A stretch of 37,772 bases of DNA, from NCBI GenBank assembly GCA_902495595.1, contig CABUXV010000016.1:1-37772 (forward strand), given 5' to 3'. The DNA comes from an uncultured Eubacterium sp. GTDB taxonomy: Bacteria; Bacillota; Clostridia; Peptostreptococcales; Anaerovoracaceae. The notes beneath the pieces are model-generated. The model was not told the origin of the DNA. It saw only the letters and a program-made list of their open reading frames with translations, and did not search any database. Below, one piece after another: positions 8,064-15,336 of the stretch. Both the position numbers and the translations under genes were made by a program. Position 1 is the stretch's first letter; each line of letters starts with the position of its first letter.

Positions 8064-8079
8064 TGGCATGTAAATTGCT
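8064..8079 (+). promoter_or_regulatory. Sigma-54 (-24/-12) promoter
   Basis: TTGGCATGTAAATTGCT matches the sigma-54 consensus TTGGCACG-N4-TTGCT. The invariant GG (8065-8066) and GC (8077-8078) are separated by exactly ten bases. Transcription should begin near 8090, giving a leader of about 40 bases before the transporter gene at 8129. No competing vegetative promoter is obvious in this gap. Confidence 0.88.
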
Positions 8080-8128
8080 TTAAATATAAATGGTTTGCAA
8101 ACAACATTAAAAAGAAAAGGAGAAGTAG

Positions 8129-9571
8129 ATGATGAAAAATTCAAAGATTCAGTTAAAGAAAATCAAGACTTATTTTTCATATGCTGTAGGCCAGATACAA
8201 GACGGGATACCTTATAATTTTATAAATTATTACTTGTTGATGTTTATGACAGATATGGCAGGATTAAGTCCGGCATTGGCAGGCACCATTTTATTTATTG
8301 CGGTCATATGGGATGGTGTGACAGACCCGGTAGTGGGATATATATCTGATAATCTCAGCTCCTCCAAAGGAAAAAGAAGACCATTTATAATCGGGTCTGC
8401 AATTCCGATTTTAATTTGTATGCTGTTATTGTTTGCCCCTTTTGATATACCTGAAAATTTCAGATTTATTTATTATCTGGCAGTTACTTTGCTGTTTTGG
8501 ACTTCTTATACATGCTACAGTATACCATTTAATTCCTTTGGCGCCGAAATAGTTACAGATACCAATGAACGTACAAATATGAAAACTCTGTGCGGGTTTT
8601 TCCTGTATTTTGGAGTTTGGCTCGCTACAGCAGGTCCTCAACTTGTTCAGTCGGTTACGGCAAGTATGGGCATGAGTGAAAAAACAAGCTGGTTTTACGC
8701 AACTTTATTCATGGGCGCTATAGGAGCTATAGCGGCGGCAATCTGCTGGTGGATGACAAAAGGTGTGGAAAAACCTGACTGCAGAGAAGAAACGGAAAAA
8801 AGAGAGAAAGCCGGAATTAAAAAGATTATAATAGATATTTATTCAAGTTATAAAATCATATTGAAGACAAAATCAGTAAGGATAATATGCCTTATGGCTC
8901 TTGTTTACAATACTTTCTTTGCTGTAAAAGCCACAGGCTTTGTATATTTGATGGCAAATAATCTGACCTTGGATTCCGCCATGCAGGCGCTATTTTGGAC
9001 TTTAGCGGCGGCGCTTAATTATATAACTCTGCCGGTACTAAATATTGTTTCAAATAAGATAAGTAAAAAAGCAGCTTTCATACTTATGTGGTCTCTTATG
9101 ATAGCATTTGCTGCCGTATTTGCTGTAGTGCAGATAACTTCTTTTGCGGTACTTATAGGCTATCAGGTGATTTTTGCATTTGCCAATGTATGTTTTTGGA
9201 TAATAGGTTATGCCCTTGCTTATGATTGTGTTGAAGTTGTTGAATTTCAGCATGGAGAAAATAAGAGCGGAGGCATTATAGGCCTGTTTACGTTATGTCA
9301 GAAAATCGGATATGCTTTGGGAGGCTGGCTGGCAGGAATAGGTCTTACAGTGATAGGGTACAATGCAGCTTTAGATGTACAGCCCGATAAGGTACTTATA
9401 GGAATTAATACCATTATGACAGCAGTTCCGGGGGTCATTCTTCTCATAGGTTTGATTCTAATGATAAGGTTTCCTATAAACCGTATAAAACACGATAAGC
9501 TGTTAAAAGCTTTGGAAAAGAAAAAAAATGGTGAAGAATATTCCACGGAAGGATTTGAAGATATTTTTTAG
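8129..9571 (+). CDS. GPH/MFS-2-type cation symporter
   Basis: A 480-residue protein with about twelve hydrophobic segments, it belongs by appearance to the glycoside-pentoside-hexuronide:cation symporter family. The signature is the W-D-G-V-T-D-P-V-V-G-Y-I-S-D motif at the end of the second helix followed by a K-G-K-R-R-P-F loop. Most characterised members carry sugars with Na+ or H+, but the neighbours here are peptidases, so the substrate may be a peptide, amino acid derivative or glycoconjugate. It is the first gene behind the sigma-54 promoter, with AAAGGAG upstream; the ATG codons at 8129 and 8132 are both usable. Its stop overlaps the ribosome site of the next gene. Confidence 0.88.
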   Translation: MMKNSKIQLKKIKTYFSYAVGQIQDGIPYNFINYYLLMFMTDMAGLSPALAGTILFIAVIWDGVTDPVVGYISDNLSSSKGKRRPFIIGSAIPILICMLLLFAPFDIPENFRFIYYLAVTLLFWTSYTCYSIPFNSFGAEIVTDTNERTNMKTLCGFFLYFGVWLATAGPQLVQSVTASMGMSEKTSWFYATLFMGAIGAIAAAICWWMTKGVEKPDCREETEKREKAGIKKIIIDIYSSYKIILKTKSVRIICLMALVYNTFFAVKATGFVYLMANNLTLDSAMQALFWTLAAALNYITLPVLNIVSNKISKKAAFILMWSLMIAFAAVFAVVQITSFAVLIGYQVIFAFANVCFWIIGYALAYDCVEVVEFQHGENKSGGIIGLFTLCQKIGYALGGWLAGIGLTVIGYNAALDVQPDKVLIGINTIMTAVPGVILLIGLILMIRFPINRIKHDKLLKALEKKKNGEEYSTEGFEDIF

Positions 9572-9584
9572 GGAGGAAAATAAA

Positions 9585-10718
9585 GTGAAAGTAAGAGCAA
9601 GAGATTTGGGAATAACTTTTGATGGCATATGCGGTGAGAATAACGCAATTACAGATGTAGACGGCGTAGAAGTGGGATACACTACTATTATAAGAGGTGA
9701 AGCATCAGCAGATACTGTTCCTGAGGATGATTTTGCAAGGACCGGAGTTACGGCTATTTTGCCAAGAGGAAAAAGAAGGAGTGCGGTGTTTGCAGGACGT
9801 CATGACCTCAACGGCAATGGAGAACTTACGGGCACTCATTGGATAGATGATTCGGGATTTTTACATGGTCCCATAATGATAACAAATACTCACAGCGTAG
9901 GTGTAGTTCGTGAAGCAGCTTCCAAGTGGATGATAAAGAACGGCTACTTTTACCCACTTATAAAGGAAGGAGAGGAAATCCCTGGACTGGCCTTTTTCTA
10001 TCCGGTAGTAGGAGAGACTTTTGACGGTGTGCTCAATAATATAAACGGATTTAAGATAAAGGAAGAACATGCAGTGGAAGCTTTAGAAAATGCTCATACA
10101 GGCCCTATAGCAGAAGGAAATGTAGGAGGCGGAACAGGCATGAGATGTCATGGATTTAAAGGCGGAACAGGCACTGCATCGAGGGTGATAAACGATATAG
10201 ACGGCAGGGAGTATAAAGTTGGAGTTTTAGTACAGGCAAATCATGGGACAAAAGAGGAGCTTCGCATCAAAGGAATTCCATTTGGAGAAGAGATAAAAGG
10301 ATATGACGCAGAACTTCCGGGCTTTGCTCCCAAACCGGGCGACGGTTCTATAATAGTGATAATCGCCACAGACGCTCCCATGATGCCGTGGCAGCTTTCA
10401 AAGCTTTGCAAGAGGGTGCCGCTGGGAATAGGAAATCTGGGAGGAGGATGCCAAAACGGCTCTGGAGATATATTTCTTGCATTTTCCACTGCCAATGAGA
10501 ATGCTTTCAGCAAGGATACGGTAAAGGTCGATATGCTGTCCGACGAACAGATAGACCCCTTTTATAAAGCAGTTGTTCAGGCCGTAGAAGAGGCAATTTT
10601 AAATGCCATGATATCAGCAGAGACGATGACCGGAAGAAATCTCAATAAGTTTTATGCCATACCGCACGACCAGATAAAAAATATATTAAAAAAATATGAA
10701 ATCTTATTTCATAAATAA
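9585..10718 (+). CDS. P1 family (S58, DmpA/BapA-like) aminopeptidase
   Basis: Members of this family are N-terminal-nucleophile hydrolases that cut themselves into two chains and remove N-terminal residues from small peptides, including D-amino acid and beta-amino acid substrates. I chose GTG at 9585 (377 residues): GGGAGG lies at 9571-9576, whereas an in-frame ATG at 9528 lies inside the preceding gene. The product starts K-V-R-A-R-D-L-G-I and contains I-T-D-V-D-G-V-E-V-G-Y-T. It also has the hallmark G-G-G-T-G-M-R-C-H-G-F-K-G-G and G-T-A-S-R segment. Ser199 of G-T-A-S-R is the likely nucleophile by family comparison. No signal peptide is visible, so it should act in the cytoplasm on imported substrate. 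Confidence 0.92.
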   Translation: MKVRARDLGITFDGICGENNAITDVDGVEVGYTTIIRGEASADTVPEDDFARTGVTAILPRGKRRSAVFAGRHDLNGNGELTGTHWIDDSGFLHGPIMITNTHSVGVVREAASKWMIKNGYFYPLIKEGEEIPGLAFFYPVVGETFDGVLNNINGFKIKEEHAVEALENAHTGPIAEGNVGGGTGMRCHGFKGGTGTASRVINDIDGREYKVGVLVQANHGTKEELRIKGIPFGEEIKGYDAELPGFAPKPGDGSIIVIIATDAPMMPWQLSKLCKRVPLGIGNLGGGCQNGSGDIFLAFSTANENAFSKDTVKVDMLSDEQIDPFYKAVVQAVEEAILNAMISAETMTGRNLNKFYAIPHDQIKNILKKYEILFHK

Positions 10719-10744
10719 CTTATATATAACATTCGGAGAAAACT

Positions 10745-12013
10745 ATGCTTAAGAAAAATACTAAAATATTAAAGGAAAATGAATTTCACCCTGTACAGCT
10801 CAGGGTGTTTTTCGTGATGATAACTTTATATACTTTTTATTTCACATGCAATAATAATCTGGGAGCTGCGGCAAGTGAAATACAAAGAGAATTCAGCATG
10901 AATAACGCGGAATTCGGAATACTTTTCACCATATTTACGATGGGATTTGGTATCGGACAGTTTTTTTCAGGATATCTGGGAGACCGGTACAGTCCTAAAT
11001 TGCTGATGTTTATTGGGGCAGCAGGTGCAAGCTGTGCAAATATAGGATTCGGACTGGCTTCGAATATGACAGCTTTTTCTCTATTGTGGGCATTAAATGC
11101 AGTATCTCTTGCAATGGGGTGGTCTCCGGGGTGCAGTATTCTTTTCAGATGGATACCGAAAAAAAGATGGGGTTTATTTATGGGATTCTTTGATGCCTTT
11201 GCTTTTTTAGGAGGTATAATAATTTATCCTGTTGCAGGATTCGCCATATCTTATCTTGGATGGCGCTGGGCATTTTTGATTCCTGCTGTTTTGCTGATAT
11301 TGTGGAGCGCAGTATTTTTTATTTATGTTAAGGATTCACCTGCTGAATACGGATTTATGGTAGAATGGAAAAAAGACGATTTAAAAGAGTCGGTTACAAT
11401 CAGGGATTATATAGAAGTTTTTAAAAATCCAGCAATTATCCTTGTTTCTGTATCTACTGTATGCAGCCAGTTTGTCAGATGGGGGCTTGTGAACTGGATA
11501 ATAAAAATCCTAAATGCTCCGGAGGAAGATGGGGGATTTGGAATAATTCTTGTAACAGCAACTCTTATAGCTTCGGCGATGCATTGGGGCGGAGCTGTGT
11601 TTTCCATAGGGCTGGGATATTTGTCGGATACTGTGTTTAAGGGAAACCGCTGGCAGACGGTGTGTATAGGATTTATTATAAGCAGCGCAAGTCTTCTTAT
11701 TATATATTTTTCAGGTATGACGATTATAAAGTTAAATGCCGGCATACTGATGTTAGCTGTTTTGCTGTTTTTGGCGGGAGGATTCATACAGGGAATACAG
11801 GCACCTCTTTTTAATCTGCCGGGGGATATATTAGGAGACAGGCTGGGCGGCACAGGAGTAGGAATTGTAAACGGGTGGTCTTACATAGGAGCATCTTTTG
11901 CAGGTACAGCGCTGGGTTTTGTTATGGATAACTTTGGACTGACATCATGTGTTTTGCTTATGGCTGTGATTTCCCTAATAGGCGCAGCAGTCATAGCTGT
12001 TGTCAGAAAATAA
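10745..12013 (+). CDS. MFS transporter, anion:cation symporter-like
   Basis: A 422-residue protein with about twelve membrane segments. The MFS loop motif between helices 2 and 3 reads G-Y-L-G-D-R-Y-S-P-K, and G-W-R-W-A-F near the end of the first half is typical of the ACS/OPA-like group of organic anion carriers. It follows the P1 peptidase by 26 bases with a CGGAGA ribosome site, and is the second transporter of the sigma-54 operon. Two different carriers around one peptidase suggest either two substrates or import of one compound and export of a product. The direction cannot be read from sequence. Confidence 0.9.
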   Translation: MLKKNTKILKENEFHPVQLRVFFVMITLYTFYFTCNNNLGAAASEIQREFSMNNAEFGILFTIFTMGFGIGQFFSGYLGDRYSPKLLMFIGAAGASCANIGFGLASNMTAFSLLWALNAVSLAMGWSPGCSILFRWIPKKRWGLFMGFFDAFAFLGGIIIYPVAGFAISYLGWRWAFLIPAVLLILWSAVFFIYVKDSPAEYGFMVEWKKDDLKESVTIRDYIEVFKNPAIILVSVSTVCSQFVRWGLVNWIIKILNAPEEDGGFGIILVTATLIASAMHWGGAVFSIGLGYLSDTVFKGNRWQTVCIGFIISSASLLIIYFSGMTIIKLNAGILMLAVLLFLAGGFIQGIQAPLFNLPGDILGDRLGGTGVGIVNGWSYIGASFAGTALGFVMDNFGLTSCVLLMAVISLIGAAVIAVVRK

Positions 12014-12036
12014 TTTAGACATGCAGGTATATATTT

Positions 12037-12669
12037 ATGAAAAGAATATTTTTATGTTCCAGGTTTTCTAAGGTTCGGAAATTGTTTGAAGTGAAAGCCG
12101 GTGTATTAAAAGGCAAGAGGGCAGCTCATATATGTACGGCGGCTAAGGGCGAGTGGTTTGGATTTCTTTCTGATTTTGGAAAAACGGCAATTAAAAGGAC
12201 GGGGCTGGATGTGCGCAGACTTGATGTTTCCGCAGCGTCATATCATAAGATAAAAGAGATTTTGAGAGACAGCGATTATATTTATGTTTCCGGCGGAAAT
12301 ACTTTTTTTCTTTTGCAGGAATTGAAACGCACCGGGGCAGACAAAATACTATTAGAAGAAATAAACAAAGGAAAATTTTATATAGGGGAATCGGCGGGAG
12401 CAGTTATAGCAGCCCATGATATCGGCTATATAAAAGAAATGGATAATCAAAAAAAAGGATCTTCTTTAAAAGATTTTAAAGGTCTTGGAATCACTGATTT
12501 TTATACATTGCCCCATTATGAAAATCCTAGGTTTAAGAAAGCCGCAGAAAGGATAATTAGAAAGTATTCAGATCTGATAGATTTAAAGGCCATAAGTGAC
12601 AGACAGGCGATATTTGCAGAAGATGATAAAATTGATATTTTAAACAGCGGTCAGTATCATCAGGCCTGA
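12037..12669 (+). CDS. Peptidase E-like serine peptidase (S51)
   Basis: S51 enzymes hydrolyse dipeptides; the classical member, PepE, prefers N-terminal aspartate. The 210-residue product shows the family's elements: V-S-G-G-N-T (about 85-89), the nucleophile elbow G-E-S-A-G-A with Ser119, and a T-L-P-H-Y segment with His160. The ribosome site (CAGGT) is weak, so translation may depend on the upstream gene 23 bases away. As the last gene of the sigma-54 operon it probably acts on products or relatives of the P1 peptidase substrate. A relation to cyanophycinase, also S51, is possible but the protein is too short for that group. Confidence 0.88.
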   Translation: MKRIFLCSRFSKVRKLFEVKAGVLKGKRAAHICTAAKGEWFGFLSDFGKTAIKRTGLDVRRLDVSAASYHKIKEILRDSDYIYVSGGNTFFLLQELKRTGADKILLEEINKGKFYIGESAGAVIAAHDIGYIKEMDNQKKGSSLKDFKGLGITDFYTLPHYENPRFKKAAERIIRKYSDLIDLKAISDRQAIFAEDDKIDILNSGQYHQA

Positions 12670-12710
12670 AAAAAGAGCTGATTTTTAATGGAGGAGCCTT
12701 TCCGGCGCCA

Positions 12711-12739
12711 TTGACTGGAAGACTATTACATGATAATAT
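12711..12739 (+). promoter_or_regulatory. Vegetative promoter for the 12778 gene
   Basis: TTGACT (12711-12716) and TAATAT (12734-12739) are 17 bases apart. The start codon at 12778 follows with AAAGGAG at 12763-12769. This indicates the unknown genes downstream are not part of the sigma-54 operon. No clear terminator was found between 12669 and the promoter. Confidence 0.75.
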
Positions 12740-12777
12740 GCACATAAATTGTAATTTGTATAAAAGGAGCTGTGACT

Positions 12778-13083
12778 ATGGTAAAGCTTGAAACCGTATT
12801 GGGCGGAAGCGTTCAATTTCATTTTAATGTTGGGGAAGTTCTTAATAAAATCGTTGTAATAGCGGACGGAATTACTTCTGTTTATGATGAGGATGAAGTT
12901 CTCGCTATGCTGAAAACATGGAATTACCTGGGAGAGCCTCTTGAGTCCGATAAAATGGCAGTGGATTTGGTAAATGGGCTGATGAAAAGCGGGCAGGAAG
13001 ACGGCGATACATATGTATACTATTCAAATGGGTCGAGAGACGTTAATTGCAAAGTTTCCACTATGGAGCTTACAGAGGAATAA
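12778..13083 (+). CDS. Small acidic protein of unknown function
   Basis: This 101-residue protein is not recognised. The ATG at 12778 sits eight bases after AAAGGAG; a GTG six bases earlier is too close to it. The sequence is soluble and acidic, without membrane segments or Cys pairs. It starts M-V-K-L-E-T-V-L-G-G-S-V-Q-F-H-F-N-V-G-E and has a Gly/Asp-rich region near residues 70-85 (Q-E-D-G-D-T-Y-V-Y-Y). It has its own vegetative promoter. A second unknown gene follows after 76 bases, and the two may be functionally linked; this is inference from adjacency only. Confidence 0.75.
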   Translation: MVKLETVLGGSVQFHFNVGEVLNKIVVIADGITSVYDEDEVLAMLKTWNYLGEPLESDKMAVDLVNGLMKSGQEDGDTYVYYSNGSRDVNCKVSTMELTEE

Positions 13084-13108
13084 AGCCTGTTGAATAAATA
13101 TGCAGCTT

Positions 13109-13125
13109 GTGGCATGTAAAATGTT
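13109..13125 (+). promoter_or_regulatory. Degenerate sigma-54-like element
   Basis: GTGGCATGTAAAATGTT closely resembles the promoter at 8064 (TTGGCATGTAAATTGCT). The GG at 13111-13112 is in place, but the -12 dinucleotide is GT (13123-13124) instead of GC. It lies 35 bases before the gene at 13160. It may be a weak or decayed sigma-54 promoter or a chance match. Confidence 0.25.
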
Positions 13126-13159
13126 TTAATATTATTATCAGACGAGGAGCGAAGCAGTT

Positions 13160-13933
13160 ATGAATTATGAAGTAGCGATGGAAATGCAGAGAATCTGTAC
13201 AGGAGAAAGCAGAGAACTTTCCAGAGGGCAGATAGCTGAGGAAATTCTTGATATAAAAAGTATAACAAAGGATTTTAATCAGGAAAAAACAGATAAATGT
13301 ACCGGCTTTTACAATGAGCTTATAAGAGACGATACTAAAAAGAGCTATGATGTTGATTCCCTTATGGAAGAGACGGAGTCTATAAAAAAGCAAATGGATG
13401 ACTTTATCAGCGCCAACATCGACAGCGATATTTTCAGAAAGATATATGACGATATCGGCGAATTTTTTATGAATCCGCCTTTTGAGGGTCTTGATAATAT
13501 AGAATACGGAGTCAATGAAGTGTGCGTTTTTTCCATAATGGAATATTTTTTATGGAAAACGTCCGAAAAATATGACCACGAAAGGGTTAGAAGAGAATAC
13601 AAGGAAAGCATAGCAAAGAGAACCTATGATGAAGTGGCAGAACACTGGATTGGAGTATATGACGATTTGCAGGAAAGATATGATAATATAGGTGCGGAAT
13701 TTGACGGGGAGTTTGCGCTTCACGAAAAATTGGCAGGATGCTGTATCGTTGCTATTGCTGCCATAAGGGACCAGGATAAATTTGCGCTGGATATGGCGCA
13801 GGCAGGAGCAGAGGCAAAGGGAAACCAGATTATTAAAGATTATCTGGAAGATAAATACGAAGAAGGCGAAAGTTCTTTTACGGACAATGTAATAAATCTC
13901 TTTGACTTTGTGTATGGCAATCTTAAAAATTAA
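13160..13933 (+). CDS. Acidic helical protein of unknown function
   Basis: A 257-residue protein I do not recognise. It is rich in Glu, Asp and Lys, appears mostly helical, and has no signal peptide, membrane segment or evident catalytic motif. Recognisable stretches are E-Y-F-L-W-K-T-S-E-K around 130-140 and a more hydrophobic patch L-A-G-C-C-I-V-A-I-A-A-I-R near 190-202. The ATG at 13160 is preceded by GAGGAG. It lies 76 bases after the 12778 gene and ends at a good terminator, so the two could form one transcript. The gap contains a sigma-54-like sequence. Confidence 0.75.
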   Translation: MNYEVAMEMQRICTGESRELSRGQIAEEILDIKSITKDFNQEKTDKCTGFYNELIRDDTKKSYDVDSLMEETESIKKQMDDFISANIDSDIFRKIYDDIGEFFMNPPFEGLDNIEYGVNEVCVFSIMEYFLWKTSEKYDHERVRREYKESIAKRTYDEVAEHWIGVYDDLQERYDNIGAEFDGEFALHEKLAGCCIVAIAAIRDQDKFALDMAQAGAEAKGNQIIKDYLEDKYEEGESSFTDNVINLFDFVYGNLKN

Positions 13934-13952
13934 ATTGCAGATGAGAGAAAAG

Positions 13953-13979
13953 CGGCTTTGAAAAATCGAAGCCGTTTTT
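13953..13979 (+). terminator. Intrinsic terminator after the 13160 gene
   Basis: CGGCTTTG (13953-13960) pairs with CGAAGCCG (13967-13974), with one T-G pair and a 6-base loop. TTTTT follows at 13975-13979. Confidence 0.85.
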
Positions 13980-13997
13980 ATATTGTGTTCATTTAAA

Positions 13998-14026
13998 TTG
14001 ACAATTGATAATATAAATGGTAATAT
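13998..14026 (+). promoter_or_regulatory. Vegetative promoter for the 14070 gene
   Basis: TTGACA (13998-14003) is a perfect -35 hexamer, followed after 17 bases by TAATAT (14021-14026). A second possible -10, TATAAT, lies at 14033-14038. The gene start at 14070 follows with GGGAGA. Confidence 0.8.
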
Positions 14027-14069
14027 TTTACATATAATTAAAGCAATATGAGAAATACAGGGAGATTAA

Positions 14070-14846
14070 GTGGACAATATAGAAATATTGAGATTAAAAT
14101 TGGAGAAAATTTTGGATGATGAGCTTAAGAATTTGGAATTGGCAAGAACTGAGTATGAAAAGTTGAGCAGAGGAGAGCTTTACATTTCAAAATTAAATAA
14201 CAAGTATTATTTTACAGAGTATACAGATGGCGTCCGCAGGGGCATTACAAAGCGCCCGGGCAGAATATACGAGCTGGCGCGAAGAAAATATTTAGAAAAT
14301 ATGCTTAAAAATAATAAAAAAGTTTGTGAAGATATAAGGAGTTTGATAGACAATAATTGTGATGAAGCGGCTTCAGATAATAAGAAAATTTTAGAAATCT
14401 TTCATATGCTTGATGGACTTCGAATTACATGTACAGCTGACAAGTTTAAATGGAACGAAGATGAATATCGCTCCAATACATATAAACCAGAACATTTAAA
14501 ATACTCTACGGGCAGAGGCGTTAAAATGCGTTCAAAGTCGGAAAGAACCATAGGCAATAAACTTGAAGAATGGGATATAGCATACAGATATGAAAATATG
14601 TTTATTTCAGCAGGGGAAATATATTACCCCGATTTTACCATAAGAAAAGAAGACGGTACGCTTGTTATATGGGAACACTTTGGTCTTATGGATAATAAGG
14701 AATATTATAAAAATGCGCTGTCAAAGATAAATCAATACAGAAAATCGGGAATAAAGCAGTATAAAAACTTGATATGTACATATGAAGACGATTTGGAGGA
14801 TATGAGAAATCTCAATGAAATCATATTTAGGTTTTTAATAAATTAG
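14070..14846 (+). CDS. PD-(D/E)XK-like nuclease domain protein, orphan
   Basis: The 258-residue product begins with GTG at 14070, preceded by AGGGAGA. The first 100 residues are charged and probably coiled-coil. The C-terminal half has S-K-S-E (Glu158), Y-Y-P-D-F-T-I (Asp188) and V-I-W-E-H-F-G (Glu202), the spacing of a PD-(D/E)XK nuclease core. The usual Lys of E-x-K is absent and His203 follows the Glu, as in variants fused to some helicases. A DNA-processing or defence role is possible but unproven. No methylase, helicase or other partner lies next to it; the gene has its own promoter and a strong terminator. Confidence 0.75.
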   Translation: MDNIEILRLKLEKILDDELKNLELARTEYEKLSRGELYISKLNNKYYFTEYTDGVRRGITKRPGRIYELARRKYLENMLKNNKKVCEDIRSLIDNNCDEAASDNKKILEIFHMLDGLRITCTADKFKWNEDEYRSNTYKPEHLKYSTGRGVKMRSKSERTIGNKLEEWDIAYRYENMFISAGEIYYPDFTIRKEDGTLVIWEHFGLMDNKEYYKNALSKINQYRKSGIKQYKNLICTYEDDLEDMRNLNEIIFRFLIN

Positions 14847-14862
14847 TGCCGGGAATTCAAGC

Positions 14863-14912
14863 AAATTCTGAAAAACATGTATTTTTTCGCATGTTTTTCA
14901 GAATTTTTTTTG
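14863..14912 (+). terminator. Strong 17-bp stem terminator
   Basis: AAATTCTGAAAAACATG (14863-14879) is exactly complementary to 14890-14906 with a 10-base loop, followed by more T residues. It ends the 14070 gene. Confidence 0.92.
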
Positions 14913-15197
14913 TTATGTAAACTTGACAAGGTCAGATAAAACAAATTAATATGTTATTTGCTGATATAACAGCAAATAAGTTGCTAATCGCTTTCTAAAT
15001 TGATGATAACCAGCTGTTGTATCGTATATTTTTTCTGTAAACAGTGTATCCGGGAAGCATTTTCTGAAAATAGCTCTTAAACAGTAAAGATTTTCAGAAA
15101 AAATTAGTTTACATAAAATCAAAGACCTTATACATAGCGTAAGAAGACTTAAAATAGCTATAAAATCGTATTAAAATTTCCCGCATGAATGAAATTG
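14913..15197. other. Non-coding stretch with two perfect inverted repeats
   Basis: No gene is evident. TTATTTGCTG (14954-14963) is the exact complement of CAGCAAATAA (14970-14979) with a 6-base loop. TTTTCTGAAAAT (15060-15071) is the exact complement of ATTTTCAGAAAA (15090-15101) with an 18-base loop. A perfect TTGACA lies at 14923-14928 with TAATAT at 14947-14952 (18-base spacing), so a small RNA starting near 14960 is conceivable, but no terminator was found before the clpB promoter. The motif TTCTGAAAA also occurs in the terminator just upstream. Confidence 0.4.
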
Positions 15198-15224
15198 TTA
15201 GCACTCTTTTAAAGTGAGTGCTAA
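15198..15224. promoter_or_regulatory. CIRCE operator (HrcA-binding site)
   Basis: TTAGCACTC (15198-15206), nine bases, GAGTGCTAA (15216-15224): a perfect match to the CIRCE consensus bound by the heat-shock repressor HrcA. It lies seven bases upstream of the -35 box of the clpB promoter. No CtsR-type direct repeat was seen, so clpB appears to be in the HrcA regulon here. Confidence 0.96.
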
Positions 15225-15231
15225 AAAACTA

Positions 15232-15260
15232 TTGACTTCCGTCATTGCAGGGTTTAAAAT
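15232..15260 (+). promoter_or_regulatory. Vegetative promoter of clpB
   Basis: TTGACT (15232-15237) and TAAAAT (15255-15260) are 17 bases apart, directly downstream of the CIRCE element. The transcript would start near 15267, giving a leader of about 70 bases. This also excludes upstream in-frame starts before 15267 for clpB. Confidence 0.85.
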
Positions 15261-15336
15261 GTGGTTAAAGAGGGAAAAATCTCCATATAGGGGATATAAG
15301 AATAAAACGTCCCTTTTACATATTGGAGGTGAGATT

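Noticed and set aside
15214..15336. N-terminal extension of ClpB from an in-frame GTG at 15214
   Set aside because: The GTG lies within the CIRCE element and upstream of the -10 box, so it would not be on the transcript; the ATG at 15337 has an excellent ribosome site and matches the family start.
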